64,000 nt of DNA from Bryum argenteum (Eukaryota > Streptophyta > Bryopsida > Bryales > Bryaceae). The stretch spans positions 5,229,501 to 5,293,500 of the forward strand of contig CM073331.1 in NCBI GenBank assembly GCA_037043015.1. The letters run 5' to 3'. The notes beneath the pieces were generated by a model. That model was given only the letters and a program-made list of their open reading frames with translations. It had not been told where the DNA came from and made no database searches. Within the stretch, counting starts at the first letter, position 1; each line of letters starts with the position of its first letter. Of the stretch, positions 46,920 through 59,766 are shown one piece after another. The position numbers and the translations under genes were made by a program.

Positions 46920-47316
46920 GATTAGAAACCTCAATATCAACCAATCACATTTGAAATTTCTTGAACTTCTCCACCACCGTAGTGTAAACCTACTTTTACA
47001 AACTCAATCAAATGAGGCCAACTAGAAAAGAAAGAGCACATGAAAGCGTGTGGGCCTGATAAAGCAACCACATGATTGTTGATTCTTATGTGAAGTTTGA
47101 TTCCCTGGTGCTCAATCACCCACATCTCCATGTCACAGCAAATGGTCACAATTTCTCCATCAATCCCTCTCATACACACTCCGTAGAGTGCTTTGAAAAC
47201 ACCGAAAAAATACGGAAATGTGCGAGAGACTGTGAAATGTGGGGTGAGGAGCAGCCGTTCGTTTTCAGCTATAATATACAATATTGGAGTGGTTGAAGTT
47301 TTCTCTACATAATTAT

Positions 47317-47645
47317 TTAACCCTTAAACGCCCCAAGGGCTTGATTCATTCTACTCAACTTTTCACTTATATTTTGATATTAAACTCGTCACGTTCTTAT
47401 GATGCATTCAAAAAGTGAAATTTTACAATTCAAGTCACAATTTGGTTGAGTGATTTTGTGCTTTGAAAGCATTGTGTTAGGTAGGTTGGGTTGTACATAA
47501 CCTTGTAGGAGGTTGCAAGCTCATGATGCCCAAGTTCAAAAAGTGCACTATTCATGATGCCCACCTCCAAAAGATGCTCTGATCCAATTTTGGGCTGCCC
47601 GTTTTAGACCCCATAGGCGTTTGCTTGCGTTTGGTTTAGGGTTAA
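47317..47645. mobile_element. TTAA MITE family alpha, copy 4
   Basis: TTAACCCTTAAACGCCC at the left, TTTAGGGTTAA at the right, with small internal deletions and a short CGTTTGCTTG insertion near the right end. Confidence 0.8.
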
Positions 47646-48365
47646 TCATAAAAAAGATTCCAAGAAGAAGCATCGCGCTCACATTCATGCTCTTGAAAAA
47701 ACTCATTTTTTTCCCCTTTTGTCACTCCAACCGTTTCCACAAAACCGAAACCGACTATTGCATGTACCGTGCAAGAAAGGACTCGCAAGCCCGTCCGAGC
47801 TCTCCAGGCAAAGGGCAACCCACCCCAACTCACCGCCAAGTGTCCCATGAGAAGGCAAAGCCAGTCCCCACCCGGGACCCATCAAGCAAGCAAAGCAAGC
47901 AAGCAAGGCAGGTTTCTAACAACACCACTCACTAGACTTGTAAGAAGATGAATATTCCTCTTTCACCACACGTTACCCCCTCCACTCACTAATCTCCATG
48001 CAAACCAACAAACAAAGTGCAGTCTTGCACTCTCTTACAAATCCCCCTCGTCGCCGCAATCACCCATCTCACGCAATCCCCCCCCCCCCCCCTCAGGCTA
48101 GTGTCTCCCACAAGTCTTTTCCAGCAATCGGATCGCTAGAGTAACGTAGCGCTCCATTCTACAGGATCCACAGCGCAAGCAAGCTTCGCAGAATCTTGTA
48201 AGAGAGCTTCATAGTGAGCAAGCAATCCAGAGAGCAAGCAAGCATCTGGAACGTTTCGTATTTATCCTGCAGTGAGCAAGCGGTGGTACAGCAGATTCGG
48301 AGAGCAAGTAGGTATTTGGGGTTTGAGAGGGAGAGATAGAAAGGAGAGGGATTTGAGTAGGGGCT
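47646..48365. other. Promoter and 5' leader of STAY-GREEN gene
   Basis: Contains a 15-C run (48078-48092) and many AGCAAGCAAGC units between about 47880 and 48310. No TATA box that I would insist on. Confidence 0.4.
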
Positions 48366-50046
48366 ATGGCGAGTGCGGCGTTGGTTTGTCAGCCGGTGGT
48401 GTCACCGATCGGGAGTGGAAGGGACGGAGGAGTTGTGAGCACCGCGCCGTCGTCGACGTCGGTTTCCTTTCGGAAGAATGAAAAGCTTTGCTCCGAGTCG
48501 TCTCTCGTTTGTCGATCGTCGTTTTGGAGCGAACGTAGCCGTGATGCACTTTTGATGAAAACGTCGACTTATCCGACGTCCATTCCGCGACCTCGCTCTC
48601 GTCTCGTCGTGGTAAATTTCCTGACGAGCCTCCCTTTTTGCTCACAAATGAGGGTTTCTGTCATAAACAAGATTCATGACCATTGAGTTTCAAGATCGTC
48701 TGTGAGGGTTTTGTCTCTCTGGTCGGTGGGTTTGAGTACCCGATCAGATGTTGCAGAATATTTGGAAAATTGCGAGTTTCATGATCTTCAACCGGATTCC
48801 TCGGACGTAATTGAGGGTATCGTTGTCTTTTTTAGGTGCTTACGTTTTTTTCGTGTTCGGTTGCAGGAAGCGAGATTGTTCGGGCCTGCTCTCTTCGAAG
48901 CAGCCAAGCTGAAAGTTCTCTTCTTAGGAGCAGATAAAGAGCACCCTGATGACCGCCCTCGCATTTACACTCTGACCCATAGCGATGTCACCTCCAAAAT
49001 CACTTTAGCCATTTCCCGAGAGATTAATAAAGCTCAGGTATTCCTTCCGTTTCTCATCACCGCCATACGATAACCAGTGCCTTGTTCTGATTTGTGTAGC
49101 CATTGCATGTTTCACCTGTTTTGTAGTCGATACTGAGCATGTGTTGTTGCTTTGCAGTTGAAAGGCTGGTACAGTAAACTCCAGAGAGACGAAGTGGTGG
49201 CGGAATGGAAACGAGTGCAAGGAAAGATGTCTCTCCATGTGCACTGTCACATTAGCGGCGGCAACTTCATGCATAACTTGATCGCCAACTTGCGGTTCTA
49301 CATCTTCCGAAAGGAGTTGCCTGTCGTTTTAGAAGCATTCCGACATGGCGACGAGGAGCTTCTCAAAGCATACCCAGGTAAACAAAATTCCCTGCATCAA
49401 TCTCTCAAGCAATTGTTTCCACTCTGCGTCGTAAATAGCATTCTCACTCACACTGCTTTCAAGCGTACCTCGCCAATGAAGAGCCCCACCTTTGATTTCT
49501 TTCTTCACTTTGCTTTGTAAATAGCATTCCCATACTGCTTCTGAACGTACCTTGAAATTCTCCGTCGAAGAGCCTGACCTCTGATTTCGTTCTTTGTGGC
49601 AGATCTCGATAGCTCCATGGTGTGGGTCTACTTCCATTCGAATGTCAAGGAGTATAATCGCGTTGAATGCTGGGGCCCTCTTGCTGAAGCTGCAAAGGTA
49701 ACATTCTCACATCATAATGTGTGAAGTGATTATCACTAACTACTTGGATATTGTTTCACCTGATACTTTCAATGTTACATATTACATGTTTTCAAGCTCT
49801 TGCATTTGCGTTTTACTGATGGAGTATGGTTTGTGTTTACAGAGTGCGAGTGAGGAAGCGAAGGAAGCCATTCACCACGCGATGGAGGAGATGGAGAAGC
49901 AATGGCCGAAGCAGCTATGGCCAGGGAAGGTATGCGACGAGCCATGCGAGTGCTGCTCACGCCACGGCTACGTGATCCCACTACCTAAAACCTTCGACCT
50001 TCTACAGGAAGAGCAGTTGCGACAACAAAAACAACAAGAAACCTAA
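48366..50046 (+). CDS. SGR: STAY-GREEN Mg-dechelatase
   Basis: Five exons: 48366-48611, 48867-49037, 49158-49377, 49603-49697 and 49843-50046, giving 311 residues. SGR removes Mg from chlorophyll a, starting chlorophyll breakdown, and acts in the plastid with other catabolic enzymes. The conserved core runs from EARLFGPALFEAAKLKVLFL through YTLTHSDVTSKITLAISREI, then MSLHVHCHISGG, then VWVYFHSNVKEYNRVECWGPL. The N-terminal 80 residues are Ser/Arg-rich like a transit peptide. The C-terminus carries the Cys-rich motif P-x3-C-x3-C-x-C-C (PGKVCDEPCECC), which marks true SGR rather than SGR-like proteins. Exon phases join cleanly. Confidence 0.95.
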
Positions 50047-50479
50047 AGCTTGGTACTACTTCCAATATCATGGAAGTAGCCAAAATACATATATATACAC
50101 TTCTGGGCTTCGATCAACTAGCCCTCCGATTTGTCGATTTCAAAACAGGTATAGAAACACAGCACAAGACATGTTCAACATCCGACATTTGTACATAATT
50201 CAAACCATACACAGATCATTACATGATTTCTATACGACATACTTGTTCTGCTCTATACTATACAACAGTGTGATAGTGTTTTAGCGAGTGAGAAAGATAA
50301 GAGTCAACTTACATTCTACTGCAACCATTTCTGCATTACAATGTAGCTTGTATTCAGCTCCCATTTGTACATACAACAATTTTGTAATATATTATACTTT
50401 GCACAAGTCTCGTCTCGTACCTTGATGATGAATGTCGAATGCACTTTGTATCGATGCAATGTTGGAGAACCGACCCCTT

Positions 50480-51170
50480 CCCTGTAATCGTAATGCATGC
50501 AGTAATTTCAAAGCCTCTACAAAAGCACTGATCGCAAAGACAACATGCTGGTGAAGAATGCTACATTAGTAAAAGCATAATGGCTGTACCAAACATGAGG
50601 AAAAAGCATTGATCCTCGTGGGAAGGAAAGACACATTCTAGTATGAATTGCTAAAAGCATAAAACATGCATGCTTTCTGAACTTCCCTGCATGTAGTGAT
50701 CACGAATGTAACCACGTCAAATGCGGACTACAATAGTGAACATGACGAGAGGCATTTGTCCTCCTGGTGTGCTACATTACTGCTACATTTCTAAAAGAAA
50801 TGATAACGACCAGTAGTGACAACATAGTAGTATAGAATGCACTACTAAAAGAAAATGATTGAAGCAAGTAGTTACAAAATCATTGAATGCAAGATCAGTA
50901 AAACGCGTCCCTGTAGTCATACTGCATGCGGCAATCGCAATTGCAACTACGCCGAATGAGAGGACGTTTCGATGCTACATTACTAAAAGAGTAAGATAAA
51001 GCAAGAAGAGACATCATGCTACTGCAGTGAAGAATGCAACAATGCATGCATGCTTTCGAACCTTCCCAGTTATCGTAGTGCAAGCAGTAATCACAAGTGC
51101 GAAATAATTCGACGCGCTTCAATGCTACATAAGTAAAAGAGTGACATGCAACATCAGATTGATGCAGATT
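50480..51170. repeat. Degenerate tandem repeat downstream of SGR
   Basis: Four or so units of about 160-210 bp with ATGCTACATTA-TAAAAG and TGCATGC-GTAAT-ACAA phrases (near 50480, 50690, 50910, 51065). Confidence 0.6.
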
Positions 51171-51949
51171 CCATTGCATCGGCACCCACTTACAGAAAGT
51201 AGCATAAGAATGTAAGATTACTAACCGTGTAAAGCTCGCCCCAGCATCAAGGATAATGGCAGCCGGAGAGTATTTGAGAAAAGATATTTGTGACTATGAA
51301 AAGGATATGAGAAGCAGGAATCGAGTAGGAAAGAGAGTTGTTGAGTTTGACGGCTTTGCAGCAAGATGTGCATTGCAGGGAGATTCTAAAAGCAGACGGA
51401 GTTGTGGAGGTGAGGAAGAGGAGATGGCCGTGCGGGTGGGGGGTCTTATCGAACTTGTGCAGGTTGGAGGTCGTTCATAGGCTTGTGGGATTTCGCCGCT
51501 GCTCGCCGCTGCCTCGCGTCGACGGCCGGCTGTCCTTTAGCGCCCTTCTTTTTGTCCCTTTTCTCACCAACTTCCTTACTTCCTTGTGGATACTCATATT
51601 TTCCTGTATACTAGCAACTTCGTAATAATTAGATCTATTCTTTATATTCTTACTTTTTTGGTACACTTGAGTCTTCTTCTTTTCTCGTGTTTCATAGATT
51701 CACAACTTTCATAGATTCACAACTGATGTAAATATTACGACAAATGATAGGATGGGCATCATTGGTTGGTTATTATTTATGTGTTACACTCCAACGGTGC
51801 GATATTGTAATTGTGTGCCACATGAGGTGTGATAGTAAAGGGGTTAGAGTGTATAATTAAAACCTTATTGTACATAATAAAGTCTTTGATATTGACATGA
51901 TTGTCTTTTTAATTGTTAAAAATCGGCCTTTGGATTTGAATTTTGAGCA

Positions 51950-52260
51950 TACCTCCATGTGAATAATGAAGCAATTTTGTAGGTTCTATAGGTTGTATGA
52001 GGGTAGAAATTGCATATAGAGGTCCTAACTCACCCAAGGAACAAGGATTTGACGAGCTTCGCACCAAATTTTCTAACAAAAATGGTTTTTGTGGTTCTCT
52101 AAACATTACTTTGCCAATTTTACAACAAGGATTTTTTATTTTTGAGCTTTGAATCTTACGATCTCGCAAATGGTGAGGAATTTGAATTTAAGATTTGTTA
52201 CACATGTACATGTACTCGTTAGGTACCAGGTCTTACGGTTACATACTTTAAAAAATTACA
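51950..52260. repeat. Dispersed repeat, also at 62235-62540
   Basis: Shares ATAGGTTGTATGAGGGTA, GCAAATGGTGAG and ACATGTACATGTAC with the second copy. No terminal repeats seen. Confidence 0.65.
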
Positions 52261-52693
52261 AATTTCAAAAATTTGCACCTCACATGAAAAGAGGGCAACT
52301 TTGAGGGTAAAGCATGCAAATAGTGCCTTGAAACTTTAGGGCAAAAAGGTGCCTCTACCTTACAAGCAAGGAATCACTTGCCGAACTTTCTACTTCAAAC
52401 AAGAAGTGTACCGAAACACCGAGGAGTGTACCAAAAGCGAAACCATCGCGGGAAAGGGCACACCACCGATAACCGTGGAAAGCTACCTAATCCCGCGAAC
52501 GAAGAAGGACAAAGCCTTCTCTCTCTCGCGCTCTGACACACTCCCCAATCGCACGCCTCCCGAGGCGATCGATTTCAAATCCGTCAATGGGAGCAAGCAA
52601 TGCAATCACGTCAATGCAGCATCGATCGTAAGTAGAAACCACATGTAGGAAAGGTTTCATTGTCATTCCTGCAGGAACGATCCGACACGAGCT

Positions 52694-54179
52694 ATGGATT
52701 TGTCGGAGAAGGAGCGGGTGGAGAAAGCGGCGTTGCGGAAGCGGAGACAGCAGGGTGTCGCTGCTGGAACGTCCCGGTTCGCGGAGCTTGAGCAGGCGGT
52801 CCAAGAAATTCGGCTCAATACTCTCATGGTCCGTTTCTCTCTCCCTCACCATATTAGGTTTTTGTCTCCCATGTTGCAAGGTTATAGTGTTCTTGAGGCC
52901 TCTATCTTCTTCTTTTTTTCTCTACAAAAATTGCAGCTCAGCTGAACTTGGTTCCTACATCAAGCATTGCTTGTTTCTTTTGTTCCTCCTCTTCTCATTA
53001 ATTAGGTTACATGCTGCTGAGTTTAATGCCTGTACAACTCAAATTGAAAATTACAATTGGCACCCTTTCGTAGTGTTCCTTGTGTTTCCTCCTCTTGCAA
53101 TTAGTTAGGGGATTATGCTACTGAGTTAGATGTTGGATTCACAGAAGTTTTGGAAGGAAGGATTGAGTTCAACAATGGCCTGTTATTTTCATTTGTAGTC
53201 GTTTCCTTACTGATCAGGTTTTGGCATACTATTTCTGTAGTTCGATTGCATGTTGATCGACTTTTCGAGCTATTTGGTAATGTTGGGGTAGCCAGCCAGT
53301 TTGAGATCAGATTGACATACTGAATTTGTTAAGTGGATGCGACCCTGGGATGTTATGACATTCAGTATCACATGCTGACGTGATGCACGATTCTGAACTT
53401 GACCCTCGTTGTACTCCATAGAAACCCTTCTTGTCAGTCAGGAACAAAGCCAATGTTTTCTTGAAGTCTGAGCATAGGCAAGAGAGTACAGATTGACACA
53501 AAGTAGTCACTTTCTTAATTCTTGTAGAGTAACTGGTGCTTAAGAAACAACAAACACATGTTTGAGGTTTTTAAAATCTTCTGAGGCTTTGAGGGTACTC
53601 ATACAACTAGGTCCAAAAGACTTTGAAAGTAATCATACAACAAGATCTATGAGAGAGTAACAATCTCCTTGGTTGGTTGGGACTATGGGAATAACATCTT
53701 AGAGTAAACATAGATTCAAATGCAAAAAAGGACATATTGTGACCTTGCTTTGTTTGTTTTCTCAGGTTCTAAAGACACCATACTATCGAAATTGCAAGGC
53801 AGCACGCAACATCCGTCGAGGTACATTCCAAAACTCAGTCAAGAGACAATGTTGAGCCTTTTGACCATACTAACAAATTGACCTTCAATCAGGCATGCGA
53901 GTGATCCGCGAGCTCTGCAAGCAAATGCGCTCTGAGACAGTAACGATTGGAAAAGAAAGGAAAGAGAAGGGCGACAGTGCAACAAAGCGGCGAAAGCTAG
54001 CAGGCGAGTCATCACTTCCCTCTGGACAACATCAACACCAAGCAAACAATACAAGTGCGGATCCATCGATGGTGGGAGGCTCCCCGGCTGGTGTCAACTT
54101 TGTTCTCTTGCAACAGAACCAGAAGAATAGTAACAATGCTACGCCGCCTGTGATTACAGAGCTCAGTGATTCTCCTTAG
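52694..54179 (+). CDS. Small basic nuclear-type protein, unrecognised
   Basis: Three exons, 52694-52828, 53766-53820 and 53893-54179, with GT-AG introns and matching phases, giving 158 residues. The N-terminal half is highly charged and helical-looking (EKERVEKAALRKRRQQ, then ELEQAVQEIRLNTL). The middle has KTPYYRNCKAARNIRRG and MRVIRELCKQMRSE, and a bipartite basic stretch (KERKEKGD..KRRK) could be a nuclear signal. The C-terminus is Gln/Asn/Ser-rich. Short exons that keep frame and dense charged helices argue for a real gene. I do not recognise the family. Confidence 0.7.
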
Positions 54180-55641
54180 AATCCGAGCATTTGTATGCTT
54201 ATGTTGTTGAGGATGTTGGTTGTTTTTTCACTCTTGAGGACATTGGAGTAGTGTTGTGGCTTTGGGAAAACTCATTACTTTTGGAGAAGCCGTTTGAACT
54301 TGCTCCCCCCTTTTGCTATTTGATTCTGTTCTTTATTGGAAGGGTATGTTGCTTTGGTTGACCACTCTAGATCCAAAGTTGCACATTTGTTGTGCAATTT
54401 TTCTCATCTCTTGTCACTTGTAAAAAATGGTGTTTTGTACGACTTGCTAGTATAATTTTGATAGTTTTATTAAGTGTAATTGAGTCATTGTTGAGTCATT
54501 TAGGATAGTCTTAGTCGTAGTAAACAAGTCGTGACACCACTTTCTAGTAGTGATTTTGTCTTGCATTCGTCTTTGTAACTTATAGTGTATAGGATTTTTT
54601 TTTTTTTTTTTTTTTTTCTTTTGAACCCCAATAAAGTTTCGGCTAGTTGTTTCAACAAGGTCAAATAACACTGTTAAAGCAAGTCCTTGGTGACTCTTAT
54701 CATTTTGATTATAACTTCCTCCATCACCACATGCTAAATACTCAATTGGGTCAGATCAATCAATGGATGACTTCTTCCATCACCTCATACTTTAGGATCC
54801 AACCTGGCCAAGAGCAAGATGCAACAACTTCTTCCATAACCTCTTGTTGAAGGTCATATAATACAAGAAGGATGACATTTTCCATCACCTCTTTTCTTAG
54901 TTCTAACAAATAAATGAATATTATGTGACTACCTACATAATCATGCTTACTTTCTAACTATGTCCTAGTTAATTTAGGATAAACCAAATATATTTTTCCA
55001 TCACTTCAAAAGTAAGGCTTAAATTACTTGTAAAAGTTTAGGTTAAATTGACGAAGCTAACTAATTGCTGTACTTATGTTACCTCACACATGACTCCAAC
55101 TACTTAACTACATTCATAATTACACCTGTATTATTTAATATACCCTATTAGTTCCATATATAAAATAAAAATAGAAACTGGTTACATACTTTGTACTAGC
55201 TTTACATATGCTACAAGATCATAAATTCAATAATTAAAAAAAATAAAAAAAATAAGACATTCTACTGAAAATACTAATAGAAGCCCTAAAGAGTTCCAGT
55301 GTTAATACATCTAATTAGTCACCTTAAATATTCTACCACAAACTTAAGGTGGTTAGCAACACTAAATCTTGCCCCACTCTAAATCTACGACTTCTGCCCA
55401 CCCACACAACCGAGGCTCCCGAAACAAAGCTCACGGTTGAAAGCTTCTCCGCTTCCGTCGAAGAATCGGCCCTCCCAAGCGCCCAAAATCCCTTCTGTCG
55501 ATCGATCCATTACAAGCACACCCTCAGAATCACAACATCACCCTCGATCTACTTTTACCAAGTCGCATTTGGCGACCCATCGATCGATCATTGGATTTTC
55601 CCGCGATGGTGGTGTAAGTGCAGGGCATCGATCGATCCATC
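54180..55641. other. Intergenic with poly-T and repeated phrase
   Basis: A 23-T run at 54595-54617. TTCCATCACCTC-type phrases recur four to five times between 54720 and 55010. 55340-55641 is leader of the syntaxin gene, with several CGATCGATC motifs. Confidence 0.45.
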
Positions 55642-58600
55642 ATGTCGGCGTTGGATCCCTTCTACCTTGTCAGAGAGGAGGTTCAGGACTCGGTAAGGCT
55701 CCTAACCCTTCCTCATTCTCTTCCAGAGAGGGTTTCAATCAATCCCTCGCTTCATTCTATTCTACTGTGTGCAGGTCGTGAAGTTGCAAGTTACATTGCA
55801 ACGGTGGGAGCAGCTGCCTTCTTCCTCTGCCGAACGTGAGGTTCTTCTCAAGGAGCTTCTGTCTGCTTGCGAAAGCATCGAATGGCAGGTAAAGAATGTC
55901 CCTATTTCTTCTCTCATTCCAGGGTTTCGATTGAAGCTCGTACTTTAACCTCAATGGTAATCTAGCTTCGGGTTTTTGGTTTTCCAAAGCACGCTTTGTT
56001 CAGGTGATTGCGCATCTATAGTGAACTGGGTTAAAGAATGTGGTTGAGGTTTTACTAATACTTGAAGCTTTGTCGAGGGAATGAAGATTTGGAAGCTGAA
56101 TTATTTCTTTTCAGCTAGCTTAGGGTTTTGATTTTCTGCATCGATGGAGATTCTTCGGGAAGCATGAAAATCTCCGCTGATAGTTGCAACATGTAAACTG
56201 CAATGGATTTAGCTTGTTGCACACAATGTGGTGCTGAAGCATGATTAATCAGGTGATAGTTGAATTTTATCGAGGGCTTAAAGATTTGAAGACTGGATTG
56301 TTGCTCCTTTAGTAGCGTAATCTAGCTTAGGGTTTTGATTGTCTGCACTACATCTGAGATTCTTCGGTAGCATGAAAAGTCTCCCTGATTGCTGCTAACT
56401 TGTAAACTGTAATGGGGTTAGCTTGTTCTACACAATGTGGTTAAAGTGTTTCGGAGCATTGTTCGAGAGCTCTATTATTGTTTTTCATGCATGAAAATTC
56501 TTACTGGTATTATCAGGTGATCGTTGCATCTGCTAAACTGCAACGGAGTTAGCTCGTTTTTAGAATGTGGTTAAAGTTTTATTAAAACTTGAAGGATTGT
56601 CGAGGGTTCGAAGATTTGAAATATCGCTTTTCAGTAGCGTAATATAGCTTAGGGTTTTGATTATCTACGTAACGCCTGAGATTCCTCGGGAAGCATGAAA
56701 ATTTCCACTGATTGTATCGGGTGAAAGTGAACTGGGTTAGCTTGTTCAATACAATGTGGTTGAATTCTTATAAAAACAATTGAAGCACTGTCGATGGTTT
56801 GAAGAACTGGAAATTGAACTGTTGCTGTTTAGTAGCGTAATTTAGCCTTAGTTTTTCGATTTTTGAGGTTCTTCGGGTAGTATGAAAGCTCAAGGTGATC
56901 GTTGCAACCTGTAAATTACAATGGGGGTAGCTTGTGGTCGTAGGCATATCAACAACTGAGGCATTGTCGAAGCTTTTCGAGCTTCGGAAAGCATGGAAAC
57001 CGTCATGGTTGCTAATTGAAGAGGTGATCGTTGGGGTTAGCTTGTTCTACACTATGTGGTTGAAGTTTTATCAACGTGTTTGAAGAATTGTTGGTTTTCA
57101 GGTGAACGAATTGGATCGGGCGATCGGGGTAGCCGAGAGGGATCCAGCGAGGTTCAGTGTAGACAGTGCAGAGATCGAACGCCGCAGGAAATGGACTGTT
57201 TCCACACGCAATCAGGTTTCCTCTCCATCCTTCTTTGCATTAAAAACGATTTGTCTTCCCGCTTCTAATAAAGATTACCTTACACAACTTAGTCTCAAAG
57301 CTGAAATTATCAACATTCTCACTCAATGATTGTCCGGCTCATTTCTTGTTCAGTAGGGTAGGTTTATATGTACAAAGAGCGTCTACAATACTAGAGCTTC
57401 AGAAAATCCTGAAGAATTATGCAGAATTACGAGTACTAGAACAAGCCCTTCCCACATTTTCTAATGAGTTCATGTTGTTAACATCAATTCTGAATCTTCT
57501 CTCATTGTGATTGCAGGTTCAATCAGTGTCGGAGAAGCTGAAAGTGGCTGTAGATCGCAACACCGGAGCAAGTAATGGCCAAATCAGTCGTCGGGAGCTT
57601 ATGAGACTGGAAAGCCAGTTTCAACCCACTTCGAACCACGGCATGGATGATCACTATCTCGGTGAATCTGATCGACAGGCCCTCATCATGAAGTAATGCT
57701 CCACTTCCCGTTCATTCCGATGCAAGATGCTTACATGGAAAACGGAAATAAGTAGCCTCCTTCGTGACAATGATAAGCACTTTTCAAAATTGATTCGACA
57801 TTCTTCTATAGAACGTTTCGTAGTAATAATCAGCTTCCATGAACAAAGTGTAGGTCAGAATGCCATTTTTGATGGGGCTGCTCTTAGAGTAGGGGTGACA
57901 GGCTTTTATCGTGAAGCTAGATTTCGAACTTTGGATGCTTCTGAGCTTGCTGTTGTGCCGTTTTGAAGAGAACAAGATGAGGATCTGGACGATTTGAGTG
58001 CAACTGTGGAGCGCTTGGGTGATGTTGGACTTTCTATTCATGAAGAGCTAGCAGTGCAGGTAAAATATGCTTCTCATTCTCAGCAACGATACTTTTGTTC
58101 AATTTTTAACAGTTATCTGATGTAATTGTGTGTGTGTGTAGGGGCATCTCATGGATGAGCTCGGGAATGACATGGATAGCACTGCCAATCGACTTGATTT
58201 CGTCCAGGTAAAGAATCAACCAACACTGCATCTCGAGTGCTCGAGTTTGTTTGCTTGTTTGTCAGACTTCTTTGTATGCTTTAGTTGGAAATTTCATACA
58301 CAGACAATCCCAGGAGTAAGTTACGTTATGTAAAACTCAAAATACGAGTTTCGTAAGTGAATGAATAGTCGAGGTAAACGAACAGCAAGCATTTCAGTCT
58401 CTTTTTCACGAAGCATTTTCAGAATGAAAGAATTATGGCAGATCATGTAGAATGTTGTATAACTAAGCACGACAGAAGCTGTTTAGGTGTGAATCTGAAG
58501 CTCTCGGAAGCTCAAATTATAGGAATTCGGAGTGAAGCTTAAAATTCTTGAAACAAATCTGTGTGGTGCATAAAGATCTACACATTTTCACTTTTTTTTA

Positions 58601-58755
58601 CTTGTTATCCTCATTGCGGCTTATTGACCTCCGGGTTTTTACAGAAACGGATTGCGGGAGTATTGAAGAAAGCCGGATGGAAAGGTCAAGTGATGACAAT
58701 AGTCTTTCTGGTGGTCTTGTTGCTCATTCTTACCCTACTTGTATTTTCGGGTTAA
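55642..58755 (+). CDS. SYP61: SYP6-type syntaxin (Qc-SNARE)
   Basis: Seven exons: 55642-55692, 55775-55888, 57102-57215, 57517-57692, 57969-58059, 58142-58207 and 58645-58755. Phases join to 240 residues, the usual family length. It is a tail-anchored SNARE of the trans-Golgi network and endosome. The N-terminal syntaxin-6 helical domain (DPFYLVREEVQDS, then CESIEWQVNELDRAI, then RRKWT) covers about residues 4-100. The SNARE helix runs about 152-204 with the 0-layer Gln at 182 (ELAVQ), in exon 5's last codon. A C-terminal membrane anchor spans about 219-239. The intron 4/5 junction splits the Lys codon of IMKEQDEDL. Confidence 0.95.
55990..57070. repeat. Degenerate tandem repeat filling SYP61 intron 2
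   Basis: Six to seven units of about 150-190 bp, each with an AAGCATGAAAA-type phrase, GTAAACTG-AA-GG-GTTAGCTTG and ACAATGTGGTT. They make up nearly all of the 1.2-kb intron. Confidence 0.8.
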
Positions 58756-59766
58756 ACTTCCCTTCTTTTGTTCCATAGATTGAATCCACGATCCTTACGT
58801 AGGTAAAAAGATTGCAGGTCCAAGCTTTTGGCAGTCGCCGTGTTTAACTACTTGTCATTGTGGAACAAGTTATCATTCTTCTTAGTCGAGAAGTGGCATC
58901 CTATTCCTTGAGTCGCAATTTGAAAGGTTCATCTGGTGATGGAATTTTTTGCATTGGGAACTTTGAAGGTAGAGTGAGCCGTGTGGTGAGTTGGGGACAA
59001 TTTTGACACTCTATTTTGCAAAATGGCTGGGAACAAGTCTTTGATTTAGAACATGAGTAAAGTCATGAACTTAAGAATTTCTTTTACATCTATTATGATC
59101 TTAGAGTTCTCATAGTAACTTAAAATGTAGACTACTCGGAATCGATGGAGTACCAAGAAATGCATTTGATGCTAGCTTTTAACCTATAGGTACATTATAG
59201 CTTTGAAGCCTGATTTTCTATGTACTGACAATGAAGATTTTAGGGTGTCATTTCAGGGCACTATTTTAAGTCCCAACTTCAAAACGAATTGTAGGAGCTA
59301 GAGTACAAAATTCATGTTAGAGTACAAAATTGATGATTTCCATTTAATCTTGTCTTTCATTTTACTTTCCAATTGTACACAAATTAACCTCCGAGACATA
59401 TTCCCACCTCACTTTTCTCAACCACGGATGTACAATTGAAGACGTACTTGAAGAGTTTAACTTTACCTTCAAGAGAGTTAGCTTCACCTCAAGATGGACG
59501 AAAGCAACAACAAGAGTGACGTTCCAACAAGAGAAAACTTCAGAGTGAGCTCCAACAAGACACACAGCCAAAATCCACAACCATCCTAGATACTACCTGC
59601 ATCTCTACCAATCTCTAATTCCCAAGCGCACACCTCTATCAATCCCTGCCCCTTGACACCACCTTTTCTCTCATTCTTACAACAAGTCGCTCCTCCCAAA
59701 GTAAGTAAGCTACCCAAACAACATACAAAAACCTTCAGACTTGAGCAAAATTCTCTCTTCTTTCAG
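58756..59766. other. Intergenic and leader of HMG-box gene
   Basis: No domain-bearing frame. AAAGTAAGTAAG at 59698-59709 followed by TTCTTTCAG (to 59766) is a plausible 5' intron of the next gene. Confidence 0.45.

Larger units (their letters stand above)
46229..46989. mobile_element. TTTACACTA-type MITE split by two TTAA MITEs
   Basis: Outer ends GTTTACACTATGGTGGAGAA and TTCTCCACCACCGTAGTGTA are inverted. Both halves contain ACCAATCACA. The uninserted copy at 30480-30606 is only 127 bp; here 630 extra bases are accounted for by the two nested elements. Confidence 0.7.
50047..52693. other. 3' flank of SGR and intergenic
   Basis: A degenerate tandem repeat fills 50480-51170 (separate entry). 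51256-51600 has open frames but no domain. 51950-52260 is a dispersed repeat also found at 62235-62540. 52350-52693 is promoter and leader of the next gene. Confidence 0.45.
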
